Assembly (NCBI GenBank): GCA_963971285.1
Contig: OZ020255.1
Span: 9,382,931-9,446,930 of the forward strand
DNA: 64,000 nt
Direction of reading: 5' to 3'
Origin: Astropecten irregularis
Taxonomy: Eukaryota; Echinodermata; Asteroidea; Paxillosida; Astropectinidae
This document shows, piece after piece, positions 54,501-64,000 of the stretch (positions within the stretch are counted from its first letter, which is position 1; every line of letters starts with the position of its first letter). Below the pieces are notes generated by a model. It searched no databases. It was not told where the DNA came from and saw nothing but the letters and a program-made list of their open reading frames with translations. Both the position numbers and the translations under genes were made by a program.

Positions 54501-54779
54501 TCCCTCACCATCTTCCTATTTGTCATTTCTATATATTTTTGTAGTAAATGTAATTTTGTTAGGTCGGTAATCGTTGGAGAAAAAAAACAAAATTTTTATT
54601 GGAGGATTGGGCCAAATGTTTATATTTTTTGGGGAGGGAGTTTTAATAAGATTATTTGGTTTGGTGTGCTGTTAGAAGCTTCCATTATGTTACAAGATCC
54701 CTTGCAAGTGGTGGAAAAAACGATGGAGTGATCTTCCGCGTTCTGTAAAGGCTGACACTGTCTGTTACTACCCTGGTCT

Positions 54780-55080
54780 TGGGGCCAATTTCATGGAATC
54801 CGTTACTGTTAGCAAAAATTCTTCACTTACGGTAGCAGACCTTTTTTTTGGTTATAGTTAGCGTATTTCACAGAAGAGTTTCCTTTTTGGTAACGGTAAG
54901 CAAGGAATTTGTGCAGAATGCATACGACAGCCTGTTAGCAGAAAATGATCACGGTAACCCTAGAAATTCTTCGCTAACCGAAAGTCTTGCTTACGGATTC
55001 CATGAAATAGATTTCACACGTAGCAGTACCCGTAAGCACAAAAATAGGCCGTAACGGATTCCATGAAATTGGGCCCCGGT
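54780..55080. mobile_element. Foldback element (GGGGCCAATTTCATGGAATC)
   Basis: GGGGCCAATTTCATGGAATC at the left; GGATTCCATGAAATTGGGCC at the right, with an additional internal GGATTCCATGAAAT arm, suggesting an internal duplication. Confidence 0.8.
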
Positions 55081-55135
55081 CATTTTATACCAAGGAACCT
55101 TCCCTTGTCTTCCCATATTTGGACACTGTTAACAG

Positions 55136-55544
55136 TAGTGCTGGGATTTGTATCCAGTCATAGGTTAACTGACACGGATTTAATTATCCCGTTACAAATC
55201 TTTTGCTAACCGTTAACCGAAACTGAAAGGAATAAATAGTGACGGACATTTAACTCATGTTCAAAAAAACCCAAAAAGTGTTAACTCTAGAATTTCAGTC
55301 AGTTATTTTGTCCATTTTGCCCGCATTTTTCGCATGCTGGATCTAAAAGAAGCATTACATGTGTTTGATCTACAAATCTAAAACATAACGTCATAAAAAG
55401 CATTCTGAAAGTGACAGTCACATTGAAGAAGGCGTATACCATAAATCGCACACATTGCACGTGATTACATAGGTTAACTGTTAACCTGATTTTTTTTTGC
55501 AATCAGTAACCGGATATGAAATTACCCGATTTTGCCCAGCACTA
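55136..55544. mobile_element. Inverted-repeat element with TAGTGCTGGG ends
   Basis: TAGTGCTGGG and CCCAGCACTA bound about 410 bp with GGTTAAC words repeated inside. The end word also occurs at 49706. Confidence 0.55.
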
Positions 55545-56749
55545 GTTAGCAGTACCTTTTTTTTGTAACTTGTCCTCTGTGGCTGCTTTGGCTGGGTACC
55601 CTCCTTATACTCTAAGAGTCTATTAAACATTGTGCAGTATTCCTACTGCAACCTTAAGCAGCTCTTCACTTGTGGATGGCACCCTTCCTGAATCACCTTA
55701 TAAATGTCTGTTCTTTCCACCGGTCATATTCTTTTGACTTGATCTTAATACGAGCCAGCAATCTTGCAACGGTAGGGCAGCGTCTGGACTCTGTGCCTTT
55801 CAAAATTTCAGGAACACGTGAGATGGACTTCAGTGGGTTTGGGATGGGTTGGGGGGTTGACGATGCCAGTGACTTTTAAGAAGAGAAACTTGAACATTTA
55901 CAGGGTTAACCTTCATAATTCAAGTCATGATAGATCATAGGGCTTCGTGAAATCAACACCTGGATCATTGGTGACGCTATTAAGCTTCTGATTGACAAAA
56001 TTGAGTCCGCGATGATCATAGACAATATCAACGGTAGCAAGCCAGGCGATGTCAATTTTAAGCAGCTATGTTGTTATGAGCTCCGGAGTTGTCTAGTGAA
56101 GGATTTCAGGCCCGAAGTCCAAAGCTCTGGTCAGGCTTCTCAGTGGCTCAGCTAAACCGACATTAAAAGCTTCTCTCCCTAATAGGTCTAAATGTGATTT
56201 AAGATCATGCCCAATGTTTCAATTTTCATTCTGTGGACGATGCTATCGCTATTTATTTTGAAAGATCGAGATACTTGTCATGTTTCAAACAATAAATGGT
56301 TGTTGATATCTAACATTTGTCATTTTTTTTATAGGGAGGGAAAGTTTTAATAAGAGGGTATCAATCAAAATGTGGTTAACATTAAAAAGTAAGTGAAAGT
56401 TTCATGAGTGAAGGCCAAATATTAAATCGAAAGTGGATTGTGGTCTGGTGCTTTTTTTTAATTTTTCCCAGTAGTTAGGGGAACTTCGCTGAAAAAACAA
56501 CACAAATATTTGGATCACACAAAGGGAAAAGGGAAACAAAAATCTGTTTCCTGGATTTAAACCGCAGCACATGACTTTTTGTTTTTTTGTGATGAGAAAT
56601 AGTTCCTGGTGCTCTAGAAACAATCATACCCCCTCATAGGAAGGACTAAAAGTTTGTTTGTTTTGTTCTACATATCAAATAACATGGGTATGACTTAAAA
56701 CATTTTTTATTCTGGGAAATTGGCCATGTTTCATTTTGCTTTTTCTTTT

Positions 56750-57154
56750 TAGAAGTACTATCATACTTTGGAAGCATACTGAAACAGAAATCTCCACAGA
56801 TTTAGATTTACCCATAACTTACAGGGTATAAAGATGGTGATAGTAAAAACATACTGTTAAAATGTTTATGCCTGAAATGCTGTATTAATCCAGAAAAGGG
56901 TAAAACCAATGACCAAAAACAATGTTGATCTTAGGAAGATCAAAAATTAACGGTGAAAAGATTTTTTAAAATACTGTGGGCGTTTTTCACAGTGATCTCA
57001 AAAAGTGGGCACCGTATGGGACTGGGAATTTCACAGGTGACGGTTTCTGTATCTTTCTTGATATTTTTGACCTTCTTTATATATGTATCCTGTATAGGTA
57101 AATCTGTGAAGATTTCTGTTTTGGTATGCTACCAAAGTATGATGCTACCTTAGG
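56750..57154 (+). mobile_element. TTAA element family A, old copy
   Basis: AAGTACTATCATACTTTGG at the left; ACCAAAGTATGATGCTACC at the right; TTAA lost at the left. Confidence 0.75.
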
Positions 57155-58089
57155 ACATTTCAGTCTATTTTGCTTAATACTCTCAGATCTGTTGGTCCAA
57201 ATGAAGTAAGTCCATCTTTTAAAAAGGTTGGAATAATAACGCTGTAAAGGGAGGAAGCCATTGTTTGTTGTTTTAAACTCTGTGAGGTGGATTTTTTGTT
57301 GTCACGACCGTATTTAATTTATGTTATGTGACACTTGAGGTGCATCCCGTTAGAAACTTGAGACGCTTTCCTGAGATTTTGAAAGTGATAGTCGGCAGAA
57401 TCATTTGCCCTTTCGATATTGCTGGTCAGAGCTTAGTAATAGTTACACCGAGTGACACTGTTCACATTTTTGGCCTGTTAAGGATGCGGGCCCCAGCAGA
57501 GCTTGGCATATCATCATGGTTTACCATGGCGACGTACCTTATCAAAACTACAAACACGATCACACTTCATTCGTTATTTGGTATTAAGAGCAATAAATAT
57601 TACATTACTTTGGTGAACCAGTCCCCTCTCAAATAGAACAAGTAAAGGATTTAAAAACACAGATTTCATCAATCAATGATGTATCTCTTTACATGGCAAA
57701 GTGACAGTTCCGCTTTTGTTAAAGATTATTGTACACAAGTTGTATGGAATTAAACACTTGATGTGCTGTTTATCAAGTGATACTAGATTTTGAGTCGTTG
57801 GTTCAACCAATGCTCAAAGGTCGTTGACCCTGCCCCGCCCACAAATATCAATAGAGGACATGTGAAGTTCATGAATCTTGAATGTAACATTGCTGAGTAC
57901 AAATAAGTTGTTTTTATTATTTTATTTTGTGTGTGTATGTGTGTACTTGTTGGGGATGTGTGTGGTTGTTTTGAAATCAAAATTGAAAATGACAATTGTG
58001 TAACATAAATTACTATTTTTGTAACAATTAAAAAAAAAAAAATGGATGAAAAAAAAACAACAACTTTAAGCTCGTATTGGAAATGTTGC

Positions 58090-58275
58090 TGATTTATCTC
58101 CGAGCAAACTTGAATGCTGGATGCTGATTGGTTGATCACCTTAGCAGCAGCCAATCAAATTGTTTTATAGTGACCAAAAGCTTCAAAATACATTTAGTCT
58201 GTCTTTTTGTCCATGCTAATTTTTTTGAAAAACTAAAATGTAGGTCCGTTTTTATTTAAGTTTGCTCCGAGATCA
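58090..58275. repeat. Inverted repeat TCTCCGAGCAAACTT
   Basis: TCTCCGAGCAAACTT and AAGTTTGCTCCGAGA lie about 160 bases apart; single locus. Confidence 0.5.
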
Positions 58276-59589
58276 CAGAAACAATTGCCTTTTTTCCCCA
58301 TTATGTCAAAATGTGTTAAAGTGATGCTTGGTATTTTTAGTGATAATGCTAGCTGCTACTTATTAGTCACAGTGCAAACTTGCTAGTTTACAAGTCTGGT
58401 ACACTGACTCAGTTGATTACATGTGCATATCAAACACTGCAAGTCCCCAGACTAGGGACTCTGTTCCAATTTAGGCAAGATGTTGCTCAATATGTTACAA
58501 GAGCCGGCCAGTAGTAATACATTCTGCTCAGTAGTTCTGCGTGCCAAAAAAAGATACCAGATTGTTCTAAAGCCAAAAGTTACCTTGTAAGAGCTTGCCT
58601 TATATCTTAAGTTACATCATTGTTAGGATTTTTGAATAACTTTAATCTGGATGCACTTTCAGTCCAAATCAAGTCGATATCCAAATTCATTTTGCAAAAC
58701 TTTGTGCCTTTAATACTGCTTTTTTTTCTTAATAACCTGCTTAATATATTTACCGTCTGTCATAAAGTTGTATATTTTTTAGTGTAAAAGCCAAGCTAGC
58801 TATGTGGAATTTTCCTCACTGCAATTTATGTATTGGTAGTTTTTTAAGTTTAGTAATGTGTGTATATATAAATGTACATGTATGTGTTGTGGGCTTAACA
58901 AATTGGGTTGAATTTTTCAATTTTCAAATATCAGGTATCATGAGAAGTTGATTACTTTTACAAGATGTGTTTAATTTAGTCAAATTTCTAGAGATGCAGA
59001 GGGCACCAGTTTGCAATTGGCGCGTGTAGAAACAAATGAAAGCAATCATGGGTCACCAACTAAATTGTTTTTATGGTATTATAATGTAAACTGGTTGTAA
59101 CTGGTCCCCTGAAGATGTTTTGTACTGATAGAAATTTAACAAAGTTTTTAACAGGACTACATCCTGCTAAAAAGTTATTGTGGGCCATGGTCATTTTATG
59201 ACTGTAGAGGGCGCTACACTTAGCAACAGCAGCAGAGGCCTTCTAAAATGCTGTTGGTACCATTCTAAAGGAACGTTTGCACAACAGTTCCTGCAACAAA
59301 AATCTGTGTCTTCCATTTGGCTTACTTAATTCCATAAGACTTTTTTTTTTGTAAAACAATTGTATTGTCTTCCACTTTTTGACCAAAATGTGTCTTTTTG
59401 TACTCTACAGAAAGGGTGCTACATAATTAACAACTTTTTTTCAGCAAACACAGGGTGTCTTTAATATAAGAATTTGTCAGTTCCAAAAATGGTTTCCAAT
59501 CTGACGGTAGAAATTCAAATAGAACGTTACAAATAAAAAAATATATTGCTTATGTCAAAATTGGTGCTTTCTTCCGCTGTCGGTTGAAC

Positions 59590-59745
59590 AAGGGGACAAT
59601 TTCACGAAGCCTTACGATCGATCGTAACTCGAGTTACAAAGGATAACCCGAGTCGTAGGGGCCTATCCTACATATGACTGCAATGCATCAAAAGTGCTAC
59701 GATTGATAGTAAGTTACGATGAGTTTGGTGAAATCGACCCCTGAT
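59590..59745. mobile_element. Foldback element (AATCGACCCCTG type)
   Basis: GGGGACAATTTCACGAAGCC at the left; GAGTTTGGTGAAATCGACCC at the right. Confidence 0.75.
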
Positions 59746-60245
59746 GTAGTTTTGTCTTTGCAATCAAATTGTTTCACTGTCAACGTTTTCAAAATTGTTC
59801 AGTCTATGGGTATAACCACAATGGGTATACCACTGGTGCATTAATCCAATGGTATTCGGTTCAATTCCCCGTTTAGTTCTCATTGTTAATTTTTTCACTC
59901 ACCACCGGAGCAAACCTTTACATTTTCATGAATAATGATTAAAGATAACTAAGCAAGCATATATAAATTAAGTACATGTAATATATAACATCATGGTAAA
60001 AAGACAATTCGCAAATAACCTTTGAAGTGTAAATAATGTGTTTTGCTTTTTAATTCTAAAGATAAGTAACAAATTATAAACTTTGTATGCAAATTAGCGT
60101 GATGACAATGTAACCGATTTGTATTTTTCAAGCAAGGCAGACGGATATTTTCAGCTTTTCTTTCTTTCTTTCTTTTTTTACTAAAAAATTAATAAATAAA
60201 TAAATTAAGAAATCGAGAAAAATGGCACAGACTCAATTGAATTGT

Positions 60246-60596
60246 TTAAAGGTAGTATCATACTTTGGTTTTTGTCAAAGAAGTACAGATTCATGGGCAG
60301 AAATATCAAGGAAGATACAGTCGCAGTCATCTGTGAAAATTTCAATTCCATACGGTTCCCACTTTTTGAGAAAATCGTGAAAAACGGCCACAGTATTTCT
60401 TAAGTCTTTTTTGTCTTTTATTTTTGATCTTTTAAAAGATCAAAAAGATTTTCGGTCGTTGTTTTTTTTTTTTTTACTCATTTCTGGAAAAATACACCAT
60501 TTCAGGCGGAAAATCATCTTCATACCCTGAAAGTTAAACGTAAATATATGAACATTTCTGTTTTGGTCTCTTACCAAAGTATGATACTCCCTTTAA
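60246..60596 (-). mobile_element. TTAA element family A
   Basis: TTAA at 60246-60249 and 60593-60596; the centre GATCTTTTAAAAGATC is intact; a T-run expansion lies near 60463. Confidence 0.9.
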
Positions 60597-61410
60597 AGGC
60601 AGCGTACAGGATTTGCAAGGCCTCAAAGGATACGCGTATGGTACAGATGTTTATGTTTCTATTATTATTTCTATAATTTGTCTGTTTTCTATTGCAGAGA
60701 GTTATGAGTCCTTTGTATAGTGAAACATGTTATCCTTGGAAACGCTTTGCGAGGGGTACAATGAATCTGCATTTCTATAGAGAAAAACAAAGTATGAAAT
60801 TACCTTTAAAAAAAGGGTGATTTTCATTTCTGCCAAACCCCATCATTGTGATTCCAACTAAAACGGTTTAGGATTCAACTAAAACGGAAAAGGTAGTACC
60901 AGTTTTACGGATATATCCATGACCCACAGGTGAAAATGAACACGTGTAACTTGATACTGTACATTTAATGTATGAATAATTGTGTTAAAAAAAAAAACAA
61001 GAAGAAAAGATGCAGTTCCTGATGTATGGCACGGTGGGGCATCAGGAAACCATGAATTGTATTTCTTTGCAGCACTTCCCTTTTCTCGACCCTGATATAT
61101 TTTTTTTCTCTCAGTACATTCATAAACAAGTCGCGTTCTACATCCATGAACAGATAAGCCAGGCCGCGCGCTGCATGGTGAAGTTGATTGAGGAGTTTTG
61201 ACCGTGTGTGGGCCGCGCCTAGGCCTGTAGATGACGCCTGCTAGCTGTTCGAAACGTCAGTCACGATAATTTCGCGTTATTGGTTCCCTACTTTGTGACA
61301 CTGTGTAGCAATTGCCCCATTGGGGTTCGTTTTTGGTGACCTGACTGTGTTTGATTATTACACGATATAAAAATCATCACTTTTGGTGTAGTCCTACCAA
61401 AACCAAATTA
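60597..61410. other. Upstream flank of integrin alpha
   Basis: A family A right-end fragment (AAAGTATGAAATTACC, near 60790) and a GAAACGTCAG motif at 61250 resembling the hammerhead-like repeats. A possible UTR acceptor ATTACCACAG ends at 61421. Confidence 0.4.
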
Positions 61411-61534
61411 TTACCACAGGCTGAAGCAGTTTTGACGGTCGACGGGGAACAAGGCTGCATTCTCTTTGTGCTTGCATTGTCCAACCTCGTTCTCAGCGAG
61501 TACGAACACTTGATTACTGAACGGCACCTTCAAA

Positions 61535-61704
61535 ATGGGCGTGTGCAGTTTAGATTGGGTCAAGTTGACCCTTTTGCTGAGTGGACTTGTAGTGTCGTCC
61601 GCCTTCAATGTTGACACCGATTCCCCGACCATATTTACCGGCCCGAATGGTTCTCTTTTCGGCACGTCGGTGTTGGGACATGAAATTAGTGACACTACAA
61701 AATG
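61535..61704 (+). CDS. Integrin alpha subunit, exon 1 (signal peptide, propeller start)
   Basis: The ATG is preceded by an in-frame TGA at 61511-61513. Residues 1-23 are a signal peptide (VKLTLLLSGLVVSSA) and the mature chain begins FNVDTDSPTIFTGPNGSLFG, matching the FNLDxxxPxxxxGPxGSxFG start of integrin alpha beta-propellers. The exon ends phase 2 at AAATG|GTAAGT. Integrin alpha chains pair with a beta chain on the plasma membrane; this one lies about 7 kb downstream of a beta gene on the same strand. The remainder of the gene is beyond the window, so the alpha class (RGD, laminin or other) cannot be called. Confidence 0.92.
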
Positions 61705-63627
61705 GTAAGTTCACTAAATTAATTTCAGGTCTAATTTCTTTCTGTTAAAGGTAATAATTTTATCGTACTTTTTTTGTCAAAGAATAATACTGCAGATTTA
61801 TGAGCAAATGAGCAACAGACATATGTGAAATTTCCAGTCCAATTAACGGTTCCCACTTATTGACAAAACAACCACGGTATTTTAAAAAAATCTTTTCACC
61901 GTTATTTGTTTTTTTAATCTTTAACAGATCAAAATTGTTGTTGGTTATTCATTTTACTCTTTTCTTATTATTTTTGGGGAAACTTCGTCAAAGTAGTGAA
62001 CAAAATAGCAACTCTAATGAATAAACACGCATAAAAAATGCTCTCCTGACGAATGTTATATACAAGCCATTGCAGGATACCCACTTAGTAAAAATAATTA
62101 TTAGGCCCTATCAATGACATGAGATCATGTAGTGAAACGTTCCAAGGTTAACATGTTTCGAAACGGAATACTATACAAAGGACTCATAACTATCTGCAAA
62201 AGAAAACAAACAACAGAAACATTAGAATATGTACCACACGGATATCCTTGAAATTTGTCGTACAATACGAGCCCATACCTAAAATGAAATTATTGCGCCG
62301 TTTAAAACTTGGGACAAGTTTGTCAAAAAACGTCAGAAACCCGGACAAGTTCGGGTTCGTCAAAAAACATGTAGGGCCTAATGATGTATACATGTATGTA
62401 CAGTTATATCTGTTTCAGTTTCTCGTGGCAACGCCGCTTCATTGTCTTCGTAAACGTCATCATCTTTTGAAATTGTCATCTTATTGAATTCTTTTGTATA
62501 GACCTATTGTTTTTGTGTTTATTTTAATGGTAGTATCATACTTTGGTAGCACACCGAAACAGAAACCTTCACAGATTTACCTAGAACTTACAGGGTATAA
62601 AGATGGTGATGGTAGAAACATACCGTTCAAACTTTCCTGCCTGAAATGCTGTATTTATCCAGAAAAGAGTATAAAATGACCAATTATTTTTTTGATATTT
62701 TAAAGATAAAAAATAAAAGAGAAACTTGCCCGGACTTAAGAAATACTGTGGCCATTTTTCACTGTTTTGTCAAAAAGTGGGCAACGTTTGGGACTGAAAT
62801 TTTCACAGATGACTGTCACTATATCTTCCTTGATATTTGTACCCATAGATCTGTATTTCATCGACTGAAAACAAAGTATGATATTACTTAATAATCGTTT
62901 CGTATCTTTTTCGATCGTTTTGTATGATAATCGTTTCGCACAGTATCAAATAATTATGTATTTTATTAAAGGTAATTATAATACTTTGGTTTTTGTCAAA
63001 GAAATGCAAATTCATGGGCCACAATAATGAAGGAAGTTACAGTAACGGTTTTGAATTTTTCAGTCCCATATACGCTGGCCACTCATTTTTTGAGAAAGCA
63101 GTGAAAAATGCATGCCCACAGTGTTTCTTAAAGTCTTTTACCGTGATTTTGATCTTGAAAAGATCTTTAAGATCTAAAAGATCTTTAAAATATCTAAATT
63201 GTTTCTGGTCATTGGTTTTACTGTTTTCTGGATAAATGCAGCATTTCAGGCAGAAAAAATGTTACGATACGTTTCTACAATCACCATCTTTATTAAGTTA
63301 TGGGTAAATTTGTGAAGTTCTGTTTCGGTAGGCTATAAAAGTAGTACCTTTAAATTCATTTTAGGTTGTTTTTGTGGGGTTTATGTTAAAATGCCCTATT
63401 AATAATAATAACAAAAGATCTACAGACGATTCAAATCAAAATATGATATATATTTAAAATGTTTAACCAACAATTAGGGCCTAATGAATTTTTAACCGGT
63501 AGGATTTTAGTTGGAGCGCCCAAAAGTTATTCGGACTGCCAGACTAACCTTCCTGGGCCGCCGGGGGCGCTATACAAGTGTTCCTTATCATCGAACAGGT
63601 GCAACCAAGTGTGTCTTGACGGAACAG
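61535..63627 (+). CDS. Integrin alpha gene, 5' partial (two exons in window)
   Basis: Exons 61535-61704 and 63503-63627 join in phase to give 98 complete codons: signal peptide and first blade of the seven-bladed propeller, including WILVGAPKS and GALYKC, equivalent to the vertebrate LLVGAPxxx...GxVYxC block. The donor at 63628 (ACAG|GTACGT) shows the gene continues. No further exon is recognised before 64000. Two family A elements (62524-62891, 62966-63353) and one fragment lie in intron 1. Confidence 0.9.
61745..61985 (-). mobile_element. TTAA element family A, truncated
   Basis: TTAAAGGTAATAATTTTATC at the left, TTTTTTGTCAAAGAATAATA inside; the far end is missing. Confidence 0.7.
62524..62891 (+). 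mobile_element. TTAA element family A
   Basis: TTAATGGTAGTATCATACTT at the left; GTATGATATTACTTAA at the right; TTAA retained at both ends. Confidence 0.85.
62966..63353 (-). mobile_element. TTAA element family A
   Basis: TTAAAGGTAATTATAATACT at the left; GTAGTACCTTTAA at the right. The centre is expanded with repeated AAGATCTTTAAGATC-like words. Confidence 0.8.
63503..63627 (+). CDS. Integrin alpha exon 2 (propeller blade 1)
   Basis: Acceptor AACCGGTAG ends at 63502. Together with exon 1 the split codon is TGG, giving W then ILVGAPKSYSDCQTNLPGPP and GALYKC. An alternative AG at 63510 would break the LVGAP frame, so 63503 is preferred. The donor is ACAG|GTACGT, phase 1. Confidence 0.88.
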
Positions 63628-64000
63628 GTACGTAGGTCTGTCATTTGAAGTTTCTTTTGAACTTTTGGAGTGATAGAATTGAAATATATATAAATATTTA
63701 GTTTTCTGACAAGCAAGTACAAGTAGCAAGGTTGGAGTTGATATTGGTAATCACTAATTCGGTTTCTAACACTACAGTTTGCCTACACCCATGGAGGATG
63801 TTCCTTGCTACACCACACGTACCGATTGTGTACTGCTACTTTTTACTAATCGGGGGCGGATCCGGGGGGAGGCGCACGCCCCCTTTTCTTCCAGCACACA
63901 AAAAAGGAAGAGGAAAACCCGGGGATTGTGATAAGACGAGTCCCAAAACGGAAAAAATTGGAATTCTTGCCCCCAAAACCATAAAGGGAAGGAAAACTAC
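63628..64000. other. Intron 2 start and low-complexity window end
   Basis: No exon is recognised. The last about 150 bases are rich in doubled letters and purine runs (GGGGGCGG, CCCCCTTTT, AAAAAAGG) unlike the rest of the window. Confidence 0.4.

Larger units (their letters stand above)
54501..61534. other. Integrin beta 3' UTR and integrin alpha upstream region
   Basis: No coding exon is supported. Possible poly(A) signals AATAAA occur near 55231, 56290 and 57594; I cannot choose. Repeats at 54780, 55136, 56750, 58090, 59590 and 60246 are listed separately. 57155-59590 is otherwise AT-rich sequence without recognisable content. Confidence 0.5.

Noticed and set aside
57328-57636. 102-codon open frame downstream of integrin beta
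   Set aside because: No motif, acceptor or homologue recognised; composition matches surrounding non-coding DNA.

Overview
The window looks like nuclear DNA of a marine deuterostome invertebrate, most likely an echinoderm. The reasons are deuterostome-type integrin genes with short exons and GT-AG introns, AT-rich introns dense with small inverted-repeat elements, frequent 'aggcctac' words, tRNA-derived SINEs, and tails of non-LTR elements. The species cannot be fixed by eye.

Layout. 1-6.7 kb holds the probable last exon of a membrane-transporter-like gene (755-941) and then repeats. 6.8-13.2 kb carries two tandem, intronless F-box/WD40 coding regions (6887-8320 and 11162-12595, about 96% identical in protein) inside a duplicated unit of about 2.2 kb. 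15.36-16.67 kb carries a single-exon carbohydrate sulfotransferase on the minus strand. 17.3-27.3 kb is intergenic or 5' intronic DNA with a TGT/GAT microsatellite, foldback elements, LINE tails and a 20-bp minisatellite. 27.38-54.50 kb is a complete integrin beta gene in 23 coding exons (all donors GT, all acceptors AG, phases matching throughout, 794 residues). 61.5-63.6 kb holds the first two coding exons of an integrin alpha gene on the same strand, running off the right edge.

How the genes relate. Integrin alpha and beta chains form obligate heterodimers, so the head-to-tail neighbours (about 7 kb from the beta stop to the alpha start) could be partners; that pairing is inference. The sulfotransferase would modify Golgi glycans and the F-box/WD proteins would be SCF ubiquitin-ligase adaptors; nothing shows they are functionally tied to the integrins.

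The most striking non-genic structure is a short inverted-repeat element family with TTAA at its ends (about 19 copies, both orientations, mostly 320-390 bp). Further families are a second TTAA family with two 384-bp copies, a large set of foldbacks ending in GGGGCC(A/G)ATTTCA-like words, and nested insertions that give relative ages. I found no unknown protein system. The best candidates for a second look are the linked integrin pair, the contracted specificity loop of the beta chain, the TTAA family, and hammerhead-ribozyme-like motifs.
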